NCBI RefSeq assembly: GCF_026544205.1
Contig: NZ_JALNUI010000011.1
Span: forward strand, 1-64,000
Direction: 5' to 3'
Length of the DNA: 64,000 bases
Origin: Curtobacterium sp. GC_Cur_3
GTDB lineage: Bacteria > Actinomycetota > Actinomycetes > Actinomycetales > Microbacteriaceae
Shown: piece by piece, positions 32,449-40,734 of the stretch
Layout: every line of letters begins with the position of its first letter
How positions within the stretch are numbered: position 1 is the stretch's first letter
Made by a program: the position numbers and the translations under genes
The notes under the pieces: generated by a model
What the model saw: only the letters and a program-made list of their open reading frames with translations
Databases searched by the model: none
What the model was told of the DNA's origin: nothing

Positions 32449-33684
32449 ATGACCGCACGACACGCAGTGATCTCCGGAGCCAGCATCGCAGGCCTCTCGG
32501 CCGCCTGGTGGCTCCGTCACACCGGATGGGAGGTCACCGTCGTCGAGCGCGCCCCCGCCTTCCGTGACGGTGGGCAGAACGTCGACGTCCGCGGCGTCGC
32601 CCGCGAGGTGCTCGACCGGATGGGTCTCGTCGACGCGATCCGGGCGGTGAACACCACGGAGACGGGCACCGTGCTCGTGGACCGCGACGGTCGCGTCACC
32701 ACCGAGCTGCCGTCGGACGGTCCGGACGGGGCCACCGCCGAGCTCGAGGTGCTCCGCGGGGACTTCGCGCGCGTGGTCCTCGACGACCTCCCCGACGGTG
32801 TGCAGTTCGTCTACGGCGAGACGATCCAGGACGTCGAGGACGGCGACGCCAGCGTGGTGTCGGACCGCGTGACGATCACGACCAGTGCCGGCCGTGTCCT
32901 GCACGCCGACCTGCTCGTCATCGCCGAGGGTGTGCGCTCGCGGACGCGTGACCGCGTCTTCACGGGGGACGGCGACGTGGACGAGCGTGACCTCGGCGTC
33001 ACGATGGTGTTCGGGACGATCCCGCGCATCCCCTCCGACGACGACCGCTGGCGCTGGTACACGGCGGTCGGCGGTCGCCAGGTGCACCTGCGCCCCGACC
33101 CGTACGGCACCACCCGCGCGATCCTCGCCCACGCCGGTGTCGACGACCTCGTCGGGCTCGACCGCGCGGCGATGCTCACGAAGCTGCGGGACCGGTACGC
33201 CGACGCGGGCTGGCAGACCGAGCGCGTGCTCGACGGGTTCGCGGGCTCGGACGACGTGTACCTCGACGAGCTCACCCAGATCCGGATGCCGCACTGGCAG
33301 CGTGGCCGCGTCTGCGTGATCGGCGACGCTGCCTGGTGCGTCACGCCGATGGGTGGGGGCGGTGCGTCGCTCGCGCTCACGAGCGGCTACGTGCTCGCCG
33401 CGTCGCTGCAGGCGGTGGACCGCGGGGACGCGCTCACCCAGGGCGACCTCGACGCGGCGTTCGTGTCCTTCGACGACTGGCTCCGGCCGTTGGTCGACCA
33501 GATCCAGGGCATCCCGAAGGGCATCGTGCACTTCGCCTACCCGCAGACCCGGCTGGGTCTGGCTGCCCGACGGGTCGCGGACAAGGTCCTGATGTCGAAG
33601 CTGTTGGCCCCGGTCGCGGCGAAGATGACCCGCGTGGCCGACTCCGACCGCCCCCTGCCGGAGCTGACCGTCGTCCAGTCCTGA
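32449..33684 (+). CDS. FAD-dependent monooxygenase (PHBH fold)
   Basis: Predicted 411-residue aromatic-hydroxylase-like flavoprotein. Nucleotide-binding GASIAGLSAAWWLR at the N-terminus, a DG-type motif around LVIAEGVRSRTRD, and the FAD ribityl-binding GDAAWCVTPMGGGGASLAL are present in family order. This group includes TetX-like enzymes that modify antibiotics and others that hydroxylate phenols. ATG 32449 follows AGAGGAG (32436-32442). It is divergent from a MarR repressor, suggesting induction by a small aromatic compound. Confidence 0.9.
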   Translation: MTARHAVISGASIAGLSAAWWLRHTGWEVTVVERAPAFRDGGQNVDVRGVAREVLDRMGLVDAIRAVNTTETGTVLVDRDGRVTTELPSDGPDGATAELEVLRGDFARVVLDDLPDGVQFVYGETIQDVEDGDASVVSDRVTITTSAGRVLHADLLVIAEGVRSRTRDRVFTGDGDVDERDLGVTMVFGTIPRIPSDDDRWRWYTAVGGRQVHLRPDPYGTTRAILAHAGVDDLVGLDRAAMLTKLRDRYADAGWQTERVLDGFAGSDDVYLDELTQIRMPHWQRGRVCVIGDAAWCVTPMGGGGASLALTSGYVLAASLQAVDRGDALTQGDLDAAFVSFDDWLRPLVDQIQGIPKGIVHFAYPQTRLGLAARRVADKVLMSKLLAPVAAKMTRVADSDRPLPELTVVQS

Positions 33685-33758
33685 TCCTGCGGATCCTGCG
33701 GGTCGTGTGGGTCGTGTAGGTCGAGCAGCCTGGGCGACGGGAGCCGCGCCGCCTCCTG

Positions 33759-33802
33759 ACGGATCTGGTTCCCGAACCCCGGGGTTCGCGGACCGGATCC
33801 GT
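33759..33802. terminator. Large bidirectional hairpin terminator
   Basis: Imperfect 22-bp arms from ACGGATC to GGATCCGT, with a perfect CGAACCCCGGGGTTCG centre, between convergent genes. Confidence 0.75.
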
Positions 33803-33876
33803 CGCGGCCCGGAATCAGATCGTGTTCTCCGTGTTCTCCGTGCTCACCGCGACGCCCACGAAGTCCGCACGACGCG

Positions 33877-34425
33877 TCAGATCGCGAAGGCGATCCTGTC
33901 CGTCTCCGACACCGGCGCCCACTTGGGCCGCGGCGCGTGCGCGAGGTACGGCTGCGGGGTCGGATAGCTCACGATCTCGAGCGTCGACCCCCACGGGGTG
34001 CGGGTGTACACGAACCGGTTGCCGGCGCCCGCCTCGGGACCGCGCAGGTCGCGCGGGTCGGAGTTGCGTCGCCCACCGGCGGCCTCCACCTTGGCGAGGG
34101 TCGCGTCGAGGTCGTCCGCGTACACGGCGAGGTGCTGCCAGCCGAGGTCGGACGGATGGGCGGGGTCGCGCTGGTCCGGGCCCAGGTACTCGAACAGCTC
34201 GAGCCCGGGACCCTCGGGGAGCGCGAGCATGCGGATCGCTCCCTGCGCCATGGAGGACGGCATGCCGAGGTACCGATGCGCCTCGGGCGTGCCGTTCGGT
34301 GCCTCGTCGCGGAGCCTGATGTCGTACAGGACGACGGCGTCGAGCGCCGCCATGAAGAACATCGTGGCTGCGTCGATGCACGGCACCGTGACGCCCACGT
34401 GGTCGATCCTGATTCCCCTGGTCAT
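33877..34425 (-). CDS. VOC-family (glyoxalase-like) protein
   Basis: Predicted 182-residue vicinal-oxygen-chelate protein. The first beta-alpha-beta module begins IRIDHVGVTVPCIDAAT (metal-ligand His). The second has LGWQHLAVYADDLDATLAKV and ends TPWGSTLEIVSYP with a Glu ligand. Such proteins bind a divalent metal and act as lyases, dioxygenases or resistance proteins; the function here is open. ATG 34425. It stands alone behind a strong terminator. Confidence 0.87.
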   Translation of the reverse strand: MTRGIRIDHVGVTVPCIDAATMFFMAALDAVVLYDIRLRDEAPNGTPEAHRYLGMPSSMAQGAIRMLALPEGPGLELFEYLGPDQRDPAHPSDLGWQHLAVYADDLDATLAKVEAAGGRRNSDPRDLRGPEAGAGNRFVYTRTPWGSTLEIVSYPTPQPYLAHAPRPKWAPVSETDRIAFAI

Positions 34426-34570
34426 TCGTGATTTCTAGCAGCGGATCGGGACCACCCGTCCGGCTGGACGGGAGCGATGCGTCATCGCTGCGGCAACCCG
34501 CATGAGACTGCCAGGATGCACAGCATCGCGGTCCCCCATCGTGGTCGGACGTCCAGTTCCGACGGGCCGG

Positions 34571-35335
34571 TCACGCCGTCGGAGCCACCGGCGTCCAGGC
34601 GGGGAACGTCGCCGACCGGCCGTCGCCGGAGGACCGTCGGGTCACCCGTCGCCCCACCCAGGGCAGGACGTGCTGGCGGTAGTACCGGAGCTCCTCGGAC
34701 ACCCGGGTCCGTGCGGCTCCGGGCGGTGTCGGGACGACCGGCGCTGGCCCGTCGGCGATCGCGTGCAATGCCAGGTCAGCGACCCGCTGGTGCCCGGTCG
34801 CGTTCATGTGCAGACGGTCGTCGGACCAGAACTCCGCACGGCCGAGGTGGGCGTCGCGGGAGACGTCCACGAACGGCAGGTCGAGGCGCTCCGCGAGCTT
34901 GCCGAGGGCGTCGGCCCAGGCGTCCCCGCGGTGGTTGATCAGGCTGCCCAGGGGCATCCGCGCGCTCGGGTCAGCCGGGCTCAGCAGGGCGAACCGGATG
35001 CCGCGGGCGAGGACGCGGTCGATCTCCCGCTCGAGTCGTCCGGCCAGCGCGGCGGGGTCGAAGCGCGGACGGAGCAGGTCGTTCCCGCCGGCGCAGAAGG
35101 TGACGAGCGTGGGCGCGGGGTCGAGGGCCAGTGCCGCGTCGAGCTGCCCGTCGAGGACGCCGGCGAGCAGGCGGCCGCGGACCGCGAGGTTGGCGTACTG
35201 CATCTCCGCGCCGGTCTGGGCGGCGAGTCCGCTCGCGAGGCGTCCCGTCCACCCAGGGAGGGGCACGGGGCCCGTGTCGCCGATGCCCTCGGAGAAGCTG
35301 TCGCCGATCGCGACGTACCGGATGCTCTGGTCCAT
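34571..35335 (-). CDS. SGNH/GDSL-family hydrolase
   Basis: Predicted 254-residue esterase or lipase-like hydrolase. Block I is AIGDSFSEGIGDTG (catalytic Ser), block III has FCAGGNDLLRP (Asn), and the Asp/His pair is in WSDDRLHMNATGHQRVAD. No signal peptide is evident, so it acts inside the cell. ATG 35335 starts directly before YVAIGDS. The substrate is unknown; cytosolic members deacylate lipids or sugars. It follows the acetamidase gene on the same strand but a 53-bp hairpin separates them. Confidence 0.88.
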   Translation of the reverse strand: MDQSIRYVAIGDSFSEGIGDTGPVPLPGWTGRLASGLAAQTGAEMQYANLAVRGRLLAGVLDGQLDAALALDPAPTLVTFCAGGNDLLRPRFDPAALAGRLEREIDRVLARGIRFALLSPADPSARMPLGSLINHRGDAWADALGKLAERLDLPFVDVSRDAHLGRAEFWSDDRLHMNATGHQRVADLALHAIADGPAPVVPTPPGAARTRVSEELRYYRQHVLPWVGRRVTRRSSGDGRSATFPAWTPVAPTA

Positions 35336-35392
35336 GACCCCATCTTCCTGCACACGCCTGTGCACGTTCCAGTCGTGCAGATCCGAACCGCG

Positions 35393-35445
35393 CCGCCTGG
35401 AGGCCCGTCACCGGTCCGACGGACCGGTGACGGGCCTCCAGGCGG
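35393..35445 (-). terminator. Perfect 53-bp palindromic terminator after the acetamidase gene
   Basis: 26-bp arms beginning CCGCCTGGAGGCCCGTCACC around a single A at 35419; it ends 9 bp before the acetamidase stop codon. Confidence 0.85.
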
Positions 35446-35453
35446 TCGTCTGC

Positions 35454-36383
35454 TCAGAGCACCGACTTCGGCACCCGGTGCAGCGTCACCGCCCCGACCG
35501 CGGCGAACGGGTGGAGCGGGTCCGGCGCCCCGGAGCCGGTGGGCCCGCCGAGCTTGGAGTCGCCGACGGCGCTGAGGACGGCGTAGGCGTCGTCGGCGTC
35601 CCAGCCGTGCTCGTCGACCAGGAAGGCGAAGGCGTCCTCGTAGCCGCGGCGGACGCTCTCCTGGACGGGCTCGCCGAGACCGACGAAGAGCCAGTCGTCC
35701 GCCGTCTCGATGCGCGGTGCCCGCAGTGTCGGGCCGCCCTTGACGAGGTCGACGGACACGACGGCGGTGCCCTGGGCCTCGATCGCGACGAAGGAGGACT
35801 CGCCCTCCGCCATCAGCGCGTGGATGTCCCCGATGGACAGCAGTGCCCCGGGCACGCGGACGGGCAGGTACACGGTGGAGCCGGGGCGGGCCTCGGTGAC
35901 GTCCATGTTCCCGCCCTCGGGGTGGGCCGGCATGATCGTCGAGTTCTCGCCCTCGGCCGGGGCCGTGCCGATGCAGCCGATCATGGGTCGCACCGGGAAC
36001 GCGTGCCGTTCCGTCACCTGCACGGTCCCGTCCTCGATCGGGCAGCGGCGGGCGGAGACGCGGTCGCCCATCACGTGCTGCAGCGCTCCGGACCCCGGCA
36101 ACGAGACCGACCAGCCGTGCGTGGTCAGCTCGATCGCGTGGATGGTCACGGCGAGGGTGTCGCCCGGCTCGGCACCCTCGACGAAGACCGGGCCGGTGAC
36201 GGGGTTGATCGGCGCCTGCAGCTGCGCCATGTCGTGGTGGTCGTCGAGCTCGGCGTAGACGGCGTCGGTCGTCTCGAAGCCGATCGTCTCGCCGGTGCCG
36301 GGCCGGACCGTCAGGACGGGCTCCCGGTCAGCCGCGAAGCCGGGGCGGCCGAGCGTGTTCGGCAGGAGGTGGTCGGGGGTCAT
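35454..36383 (-). CDS. Acetamidase/formamidase family protein
   Basis: Predicted 309-residue amidohydrolase of the FmdA/AmdA family, which hydrolyses short amides such as acetamide or formamide to the acid and ammonia. Recognised stretches are PVTGPVFVEGAEPGDTL, RPMIGCIGTAPA, HPEGGNMD and LSIGDIHALMAEGE, in family order. ATG 36383 has GAAGGAGAGATCC upstream and overlaps the stop of the APC permease gene by 4 bp. With the permease and the proline-iminopeptidase-like gene it forms a probable amide or small-peptide catabolic operon under the GntR regulator. Confidence 0.9.
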   Translation of the reverse strand: MTPDHLLPNTLGRPGFAADREPVLTVRPGTGETIGFETTDAVYAELDDHHDMAQLQAPINPVTGPVFVEGAEPGDTLAVTIHAIELTTHGWSVSLPGSGALQHVMGDRVSARRCPIEDGTVQVTERHAFPVRPMIGCIGTAPAEGENSTIMPAHPEGGNMDVTEARPGSTVYLPVRVPGALLSIGDIHALMAEGESSFVAIEAQGTAVVSVDLVKGGPTLRAPRIETADDWLFVGLGEPVQESVRRGYEDAFAFLVDEHGWDADDAYAVLSAVGDSKLGGPTGSGAPDPLHPFAAVGAVTLHRVPKSVL

Positions 36384-37654
36384 CGGATCTCTCCTTCGGC
36401 GCCGACCTCGGTGGACCGGCCGGTGAAGCGGTAGTACAGGAACACGAGGGCGCCGACGGCGAGCCAGATGATGCCGCCGACCTTGGCCTCGACGGCGGCG
36501 TTCAGCAGGACGTAGCCGATGATCAGGAAGCCGATGAGCGGCACGACGAGGTGCAGCAGCCAGTTGCGGGACTTCCCCTTGACCATGTGGTGCACGAACA
36601 CCGACACGTGCAGGAGCATGAAGCCGAACAGCGCGCCGAAGTTCACCAGGGACGAGATCGTGTCGATCTGCCCGACGAAGAACAGCACCAGGATCGCGGA
36701 GAGCACCGACACGACGATGATCGCGTTCTGCGGGACCTTCCGGCCGTTGAGCGTGTGCAGGAAGGCGGGCAGCTGCCGGTCGCGGCTCATCGAGAAGAGC
36801 AGACGGCTGGTGGCGGCCTGCGCGGCCATGGCGTTCGCGATGCCGACAGCGAGCACGTTCACGGCGAAGAACGCCGTCGCCCAGCCGCTCGACGACGCCT
36901 GCTCGACGATCGTGAAGAAGGCGTTCCCGGCCTCGCTCTTCGGGAACGCGTCACGACCCCCGGCGAGCGCGCTGGCGAGCCAGGTCTGCAGCACGAACAG
37001 GAACGCGACGATGAGGAGCGCCAGGATCATCGCCGTGCCCGCCCCGCCGCGGCGACCGGTCGACTCCTCGGACAGGGTCGAGATGCCGTCGAAGCCGAGG
37101 AAGCTCAGCACCGCGATCGACAGCGCCGACGCGATCAGGGGTGCCGACACCTTGGCCGGGTCCCAGATCTGGTCGGTGCTGAACGACGCGTCCGGCACCG
37201 TGCCGCCCGTGAGCGCGGTCACGGCGATGATGACGAAGATCACGACGAAGACGAGCTCGATGAGCAGGAAGACGCGGTTCGCGAGCTTGAGCGACGACAC
37301 CCCGGCCAGGTTGATCACCGTGTTGATCGCCACGAAGACGAGCGCCCACAGCCACCGCGGGGTGCCGGGGAAGATGCCGACCATGCTCTCCGCCGCGAAC
37401 ACGTAGAGCAGCGTCGGGACGAGCAGGTAGTCGAGCAGGATCGCCCACCCGGCGAGGAACCCGGCGGTGGGGTGGATGCCCCGGCCGACGTAGGAGAACA
37501 CGCTGCCGGCGAGCGGGATCGACTTCGCCATCTGCGCGTAGGCGAGGGCGGTGAAGATCATCGCCACGAGGCCGACGACGTACACGAGCGGCACCATGCC
37601 GGACGAGGCGTTGTAGACGGTGCCGAAGATCGCCCACGGGGCGATCGGCACCAT
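36380..37654 (-). CDS. APC-family amino acid/amine permease (start uncertain)
   Basis: Predicted membrane permease, 424 residues from ATG 37654, with about 12 helices (LVYVVGLVAMIFTALAYAQM, GFDGISTLSEESTGRRGG). The coding signal clearly continues upstream to about 37777: SQQHTELSA...LKRSVSTTDLLIYGLVF is the normal N-terminus and first-helix start of the family. Yet no ATG, GTG or TTG lies in frame there. Either a rare codon is used (an ATC at 37765 has GGAA upstream) or the gene is N-terminally damaged. It is coupled to the acetamidase gene and probably imports its amide or amine substrate. Confidence 0.85.
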   Translation of the reverse strand: MVPIAPWAIFGTVYNASSGMVPLVYVVGLVAMIFTALAYAQMAKSIPLAGSVFSYVGRGIHPTAGFLAGWAILLDYLLVPTLLYVFAAESMVGIFPGTPRWLWALVFVAINTVINLAGVSSLKLANRVFLLIELVFVVIFVIIAVTALTGGTVPDASFSTDQIWDPAKVSAPLIASALSIAVLSFLGFDGISTLSEESTGRRGGAGTAMILALLIVAFLFVLQTWLASALAGGRDAFPKSEAGNAFFTIVEQASSSGWATAFFAVNVLAVGIANAMAAQAATSRLLFSMSRDRQLPAFLHTLNGRKVPQNAIIVVSVLSAILVLFFVGQIDTISSLVNFGALFGFMLLHVSVFVHHMVKGKSRNWLLHLVVPLIGFLIIGYVLLNAAVEAKVGGIIWLAVGALVFLYYRFTGRSTEVGAEGEIR

Positions 37655-37824
37655 GAAGACGAGCCCGTAGATGAGCAGGTCGGTGGTGGAGACGGAGCGC
37701 TTCAGCTCCTGCTGGTAGCCGTAGGCCTCGAGCTGCTGCTGCGCGGAGAGCTCGGTGTGCTGCTGCGAGATGTCGGTTCCGTTTCGGGTTGCGGGACGGT
37801 GCGGGGGCGGTGCGGTGGAGCGGC

Positions 37825-37866
37825 GGACGGGAGGCGCGGGGCGGGCTGCTGGGGAGCCTCCCGTCC
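37825..37866 (-). terminator. Hairpin between the hydrolase and permease genes
   Basis: GGACGGGAGGC (37825-37835) and GCCTCCCGTCC (37856-37866) form an 11-bp stem. On the minus strand it follows the hydrolase stop, so the permease may have its own promoter. Confidence 0.75.
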
Positions 37867-37894
37867 GGCGGTGGTCGGGTCAGGCGTGGTCGGG

Positions 37895-38800
37895 TCAGGC
37901 GTCGTCGTGTGCGGCCAGGAAGGCCGCGACGACGCGGCGGAACTCCTCCGGCTGTTCCAGGTGGCTGCAGTGGCTGGCGCCGGCGAAGACGTGCTGGCGG
38001 ACGTCGGCGATGCGCTCGACGAAGGGGGCCCATGTGGCCGGGGTCGCCTCGTCGTGCTCACCGGCGACGACGAGGGTGGGGACGGCGACGCGGTCCAGCC
38101 GGTCGACGACGCTCCAGTCGCGCAGGGTCCCGATGACGTGGAACTCGTTCGGGCCGTTCATGGTGTGGTAGACGGTCGGCTCGGCCTCCATCTGGGCTTC
38201 GGAGTCGACGAAGTCCGGAGGCATGGGCACGACGCGGCAGACGTGGCGCTCGTAGAACACCTGCGTCGCGGCGACGTACTCCGGGGCGTCGGTGGTGCCG
38301 GCCTCCTCGTGCCGGGTCAGGGTCTCCTGCACGTCGGCGGGCAGCTGCGCGCGGAGCTCGGCGGCGCCCTCGACCCAGAGCTGCATCGAGGCGGGGGAGT
38401 TGCAGATCATGAGCGACCGGAGCCCCTCGGGCTGGCGCACCGCGATCTCGGCGCCGAGCATGCCGCCCCAGGACTGCCCGAGCACGTGGTGCTCCCCGAG
38501 GCCCAGGTGCTCGACGAGCGCGGCGTACTCGTCGACGAACAGCTGGGGCTGCCAGGAGTCGACCGGGGCGTCCGGCCGGTGGGAGCTGCGGCCGCAGCCG
38601 AACTGGTCGTGGTGGACGACGGTGCGCCCGGTCTCGTCCGCCAGCGCGGCGAGGTTCCGGAGGTAGTCGTGGGCCATGCCGGGGCCGCCGTGCAGCACGA
38701 CGAGGGGCAGGGCGCCGGGGACGGGCCGGTCCGGAGTGGTGATCCGGTACCAGGTCTCGCCGTCCTGGAACGGCATCGTGGATTCGCTGACGCGGGACAT
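37895..38800 (-). CDS. Proline iminopeptidase-type alpha/beta hydrolase
   Basis: Predicted 301-residue serine hydrolase. VVLHGGPGMAHDYL is the oxyanion-hole HGGPG motif of the prolyl iminopeptidase family, the nucleophile elbow is LGQSWGGMLGAE, and the C-terminal His is in ASHCSHLEQPEEF. Such enzymes cut N-terminal proline or act on amides. Start ATG 38800 is conservative; ATG 38812, or a TTG further upstream with a well-placed AGGAG, are alternatives. Divergent from the GntR gene, with a palindrome in between. Confidence 0.87.
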   Translation of the reverse strand: MSRVSESTMPFQDGETWYRITTPDRPVPGALPLVVLHGGPGMAHDYLRNLAALADETGRTVVHHDQFGCGRSSHRPDAPVDSWQPQLFVDEYAALVEHLGLGEHHVLGQSWGGMLGAEIAVRQPEGLRSLMICNSPASMQLWVEGAAELRAQLPADVQETLTRHEEAGTTDAPEYVAATQVFYERHVCRVVPMPPDFVDSEAQMEAEPTVYHTMNGPNEFHVIGTLRDWSVVDRLDRVAVPTLVVAGEHDEATPATWAPFVERIADVRQHVFAGASHCSHLEQPEEFRRVVAAFLAAHDDA

Positions 38801-38821
38801 GACGGTCAGCATGGACGGGCG

Positions 38822-38843
38822 AAAGGTCCCAGGCAAGACCTTT
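38822..38843. promoter_or_regulatory. Candidate GntR operator
   Basis: AAAGGTC-N8-GACCTTT, exact 7-bp arms, between the divergent hydrolase and GntR-family genes. Confidence 0.65.
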
Positions 38844-38894
38844 TCTCCTCGTTTAACGTGGTCGTAACAGGGCAATGCGGCGGAGAGGGGTCTC

Positions 38895-39629
38895 GTGACG
38901 GTTCGTGCGCCGGAGACCCGCGTCGACGAGGTCGAGGACCGACTCGTCACCGCCGTCGCCGTGGGGGAGTACCTGCCCGGCACTGGGCTGCCGCCGGAAC
39001 GCGAGCTCGCCGCGCTGCTCGGCGTCGCCCGGGTCACCGTGCGCGGTGCGATCGCCCGGCTGGTCGACCGCGGGCTGCTCGAGACCCGACGCGGTCGTGG
39101 CGGCGGCACCTTCGTCCGGACGCAGTGGCCGGACTCCTCGTCCGAGGCCGTCGGCCGCGTGCTGCTCGCCCGCTGGGCCGGGATCCAGGACAGCGCCGAC
39201 GCCATCGCCCTGCTGCACGGGGCCCTCGCGACCGCCGCCGCCGAGCGGGTCACGCCGACCGAGGCCGCGGCGATCCGACAGTGCCTCGAGGCCTTCCGCG
39301 TCGCCGCGTCCGGCGCCGAGAAGCAGCAGGCCGACGCGGTGCTGCACCGCACGATCATCGAGGCCGCCCGCAACGAGGCCCTGCGCGCGGCGCTCGCCGG
39401 TCTCGAGGCCCAGATCTCCATCGCCGCTCCCGCGCACCTGTGGGGCACCGCCGACGGGATGGCCGTCATGGAGGAGCGGGCGCTCCACGACCACGAGGCC
39501 CTGGTCGACGCCGTGTGCGAGGGACGCGCCGCGGACGCCGGCGTCATCGCCAGGAAGCACGTCGGGATCGACGTCGAACTCCTGCAGCAGGCCATGCTCC
39601 GCGCGGGTCAGGTCCCGACCGAGGACTGA
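38895..39629 (+). CDS. GntR-family regulator with FCD domain
   Basis: Predicted 244-residue regulator. The winged helix is YLPGTGLPPERELAALLGVARVTVRGAIARLVDRG. A C-terminal FadR-type ligand domain (FCD) has ADAVLHRTIIEAARNEALRAAL and the late HDHEALVDAVCEGRAADA, with histidines that usually bind a metal and a carboxylate effector. Start GTG 38895. It likely represses the divergent hydrolase-permease-acetamidase genes by binding the AAAGGTC palindrome. Confidence 0.9.
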   Translation: MTVRAPETRVDEVEDRLVTAVAVGEYLPGTGLPPERELAALLGVARVTVRGAIARLVDRGLLETRRGRGGGTFVRTQWPDSSSEAVGRVLLARWAGIQDSADAIALLHGALATAAAERVTPTEAAAIRQCLEAFRVAASGAEKQQADAVLHRTIIEAARNEALRAALAGLEAQISIAAPAHLWGTADGMAVMEERALHDHEALVDAVCEGRAADAGVIARKHVGIDVELLQQAMLRAGQVPTED

Positions 39630-39717
39630 CCGGCGTCCTTCGGTCAGCGCGATCCGGACGATGCCGACGTGATCCGGATGACCTGTGTCTGCCATGAGAT
39701 CCCGCGTGGTACAAGCA

Positions 39718-39837
39718 CCCCCTACTGGGGGCACGGAAGCCCTGTCAACCCCGTTCCGCCGGCCGATCGTGCCCCGTAACATCCACCGCGAGCGGCTGAG
39801 AGGCGGTCGCTCGGACACCCCTCGGGACAGGGGTGTC
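39718..39837 (+). promoter_or_regulatory. Structured leader upstream of the GH16 gene
   Basis: Three nested or adjacent inverted repeats lie in the 234-bp gap: CCCCC-TACT-GGGGG (39718-39731), GGGGCAC paired with GTGCCCC (39728-39734 and 39769-39775, enclosing CGGAA/TTCCG), and GACACCCCT/AGGGGTGTC (39814-39837). The first two share bases, so they would be alternatives. It could be an operator cluster or a structured RNA; no known riboswitch class was recognised. Confidence 0.4.
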
Positions 39838-39863
39838 GTGGTCACATCAGGGAGTGACAGCTC

Positions 39864-40625
39864 ATGCAGAAACGCACCACGAAGCGCACTGTGCTCGTCG
39901 CGGCGCTCATCTCCGCGGCCCTCGTCGCGATGCCGATCCAGGCAGAGGCGGCGACGTCGACGGCACCGGTCAACGCACCCGTCGGCAACATCGGCAAGTT
40001 CCGGCAGTCCTTCACCGAGAACTTCGCCACGTCCGCGGCAGCGAACGGCACGATGGCGAAGACCTACTCGAACTCGTGGCAGCCCTACCCGGACGCCACG
40101 GGCAACACCTACTGGTCCGGCTCGCAGATCAGCACGGCGGGCGGTGTCATGGACGTCAAGCTCGACGGCAAGCGGGGCGCAGCCGGGACCTTCGGCACGC
40201 CGAGCGGCGCCTGGGGCAACGTCGGCGGCAAGTTCACCGTCCGGGCGCGGGCCACCGGCGGCACCGGGAACGGCGCCGCGTTCATCCTCTGGCCGACGTC
40301 GAACGTGTGGTCGGAGGGCGAGATCGACTACCCCGAGTCCAACTTCGAGTCCTCGCCGATGCTCCACCAGCACTCGATGGTGCGCGGCACGGAGTCCGCC
40401 GCGACGAGCCTGTCCACGCGGGTGTCGTGGAGCGACTGGCACACCTACTCGATCGAGTGGATCCCCGGCGACCGCGTGACCTACCTGCTCGACAACAAGG
40501 TCATCGGTGTCGTGAAGAAGAACGTGCCCAAGACACCGCACCGGTACATGTTCCAGGTGGGCAACTGGGGCGCCGTGGGACACCTCTACGTCGACTACGT
40601 GACGATGTACAAGTACGTGGCCTGA
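39864..40625 (+). CDS. Secreted glycoside hydrolase family 16-like protein
   Basis: Predicted 253-residue secreted protein. A basic N-terminus and hydrophobic core (TVLVAALISAALVAMPI) end in AEAA, with signal peptidase cleavage near residue 30. The beta-jelly-roll carries EIDYPE at residues 153-158, which fits the E-x-D-x-x-E catalytic arrangement of GH16, plus WHTYSIEWIPGDRVTYLLDN typical of the family. Substrates could be beta-1,3- or mixed-linkage glucans, or related plant or microbial polymers. ATG 39864 follows AGGGAGTGACAG. Confidence 0.85.
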   Translation: MQKRTTKRTVLVAALISAALVAMPIQAEAATSTAPVNAPVGNIGKFRQSFTENFATSAAANGTMAKTYSNSWQPYPDATGNTYWSGSQISTAGGVMDVKLDGKRGAAGTFGTPSGAWGNVGGKFTVRARATGGTGNGAAFILWPTSNVWSEGEIDYPESNFESSPMLHQHSMVRGTESAATSLSTRVSWSDWHTYSIEWIPGDRVTYLLDNKVIGVVKKNVPKTPHRYMFQVGNWGAVGHLYVDYVTMYKYVA

Positions 40626-40660
40626 GTCGGATCGCTTCGGTCGCGCTCCCGCTCGGTGAG

Positions 40661-40727
40661 TCGGAACGCGCGTAGGAGGTCGGAACGCGCGTAGGGGGTC
40701 AGAAGTTCTGACCCCCTACGCGCGTTC
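40661..40727. terminator. Perfect 45-bp palindrome with an extra half copy
   Basis: 40683-40727 is a perfect inverted repeat whose arms start GAACGCGCGTAGGGGGTC, with one central base. A near-identical 20-bp copy of the left arm precedes it at 40661-40680. Located between convergent genes, it may act as a bidirectional terminator. Confidence 0.75.
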
Positions 40728-40734
40728 TCGCTCC

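Noticed and set aside
39781-39815. TPP riboswitch, because of a CTGAGAGG word before the GH16 gene
   Set aside because: The other conserved THI-box parts (ACCC..GAACCTGAT) are missing and the gene has no link to thiamine.
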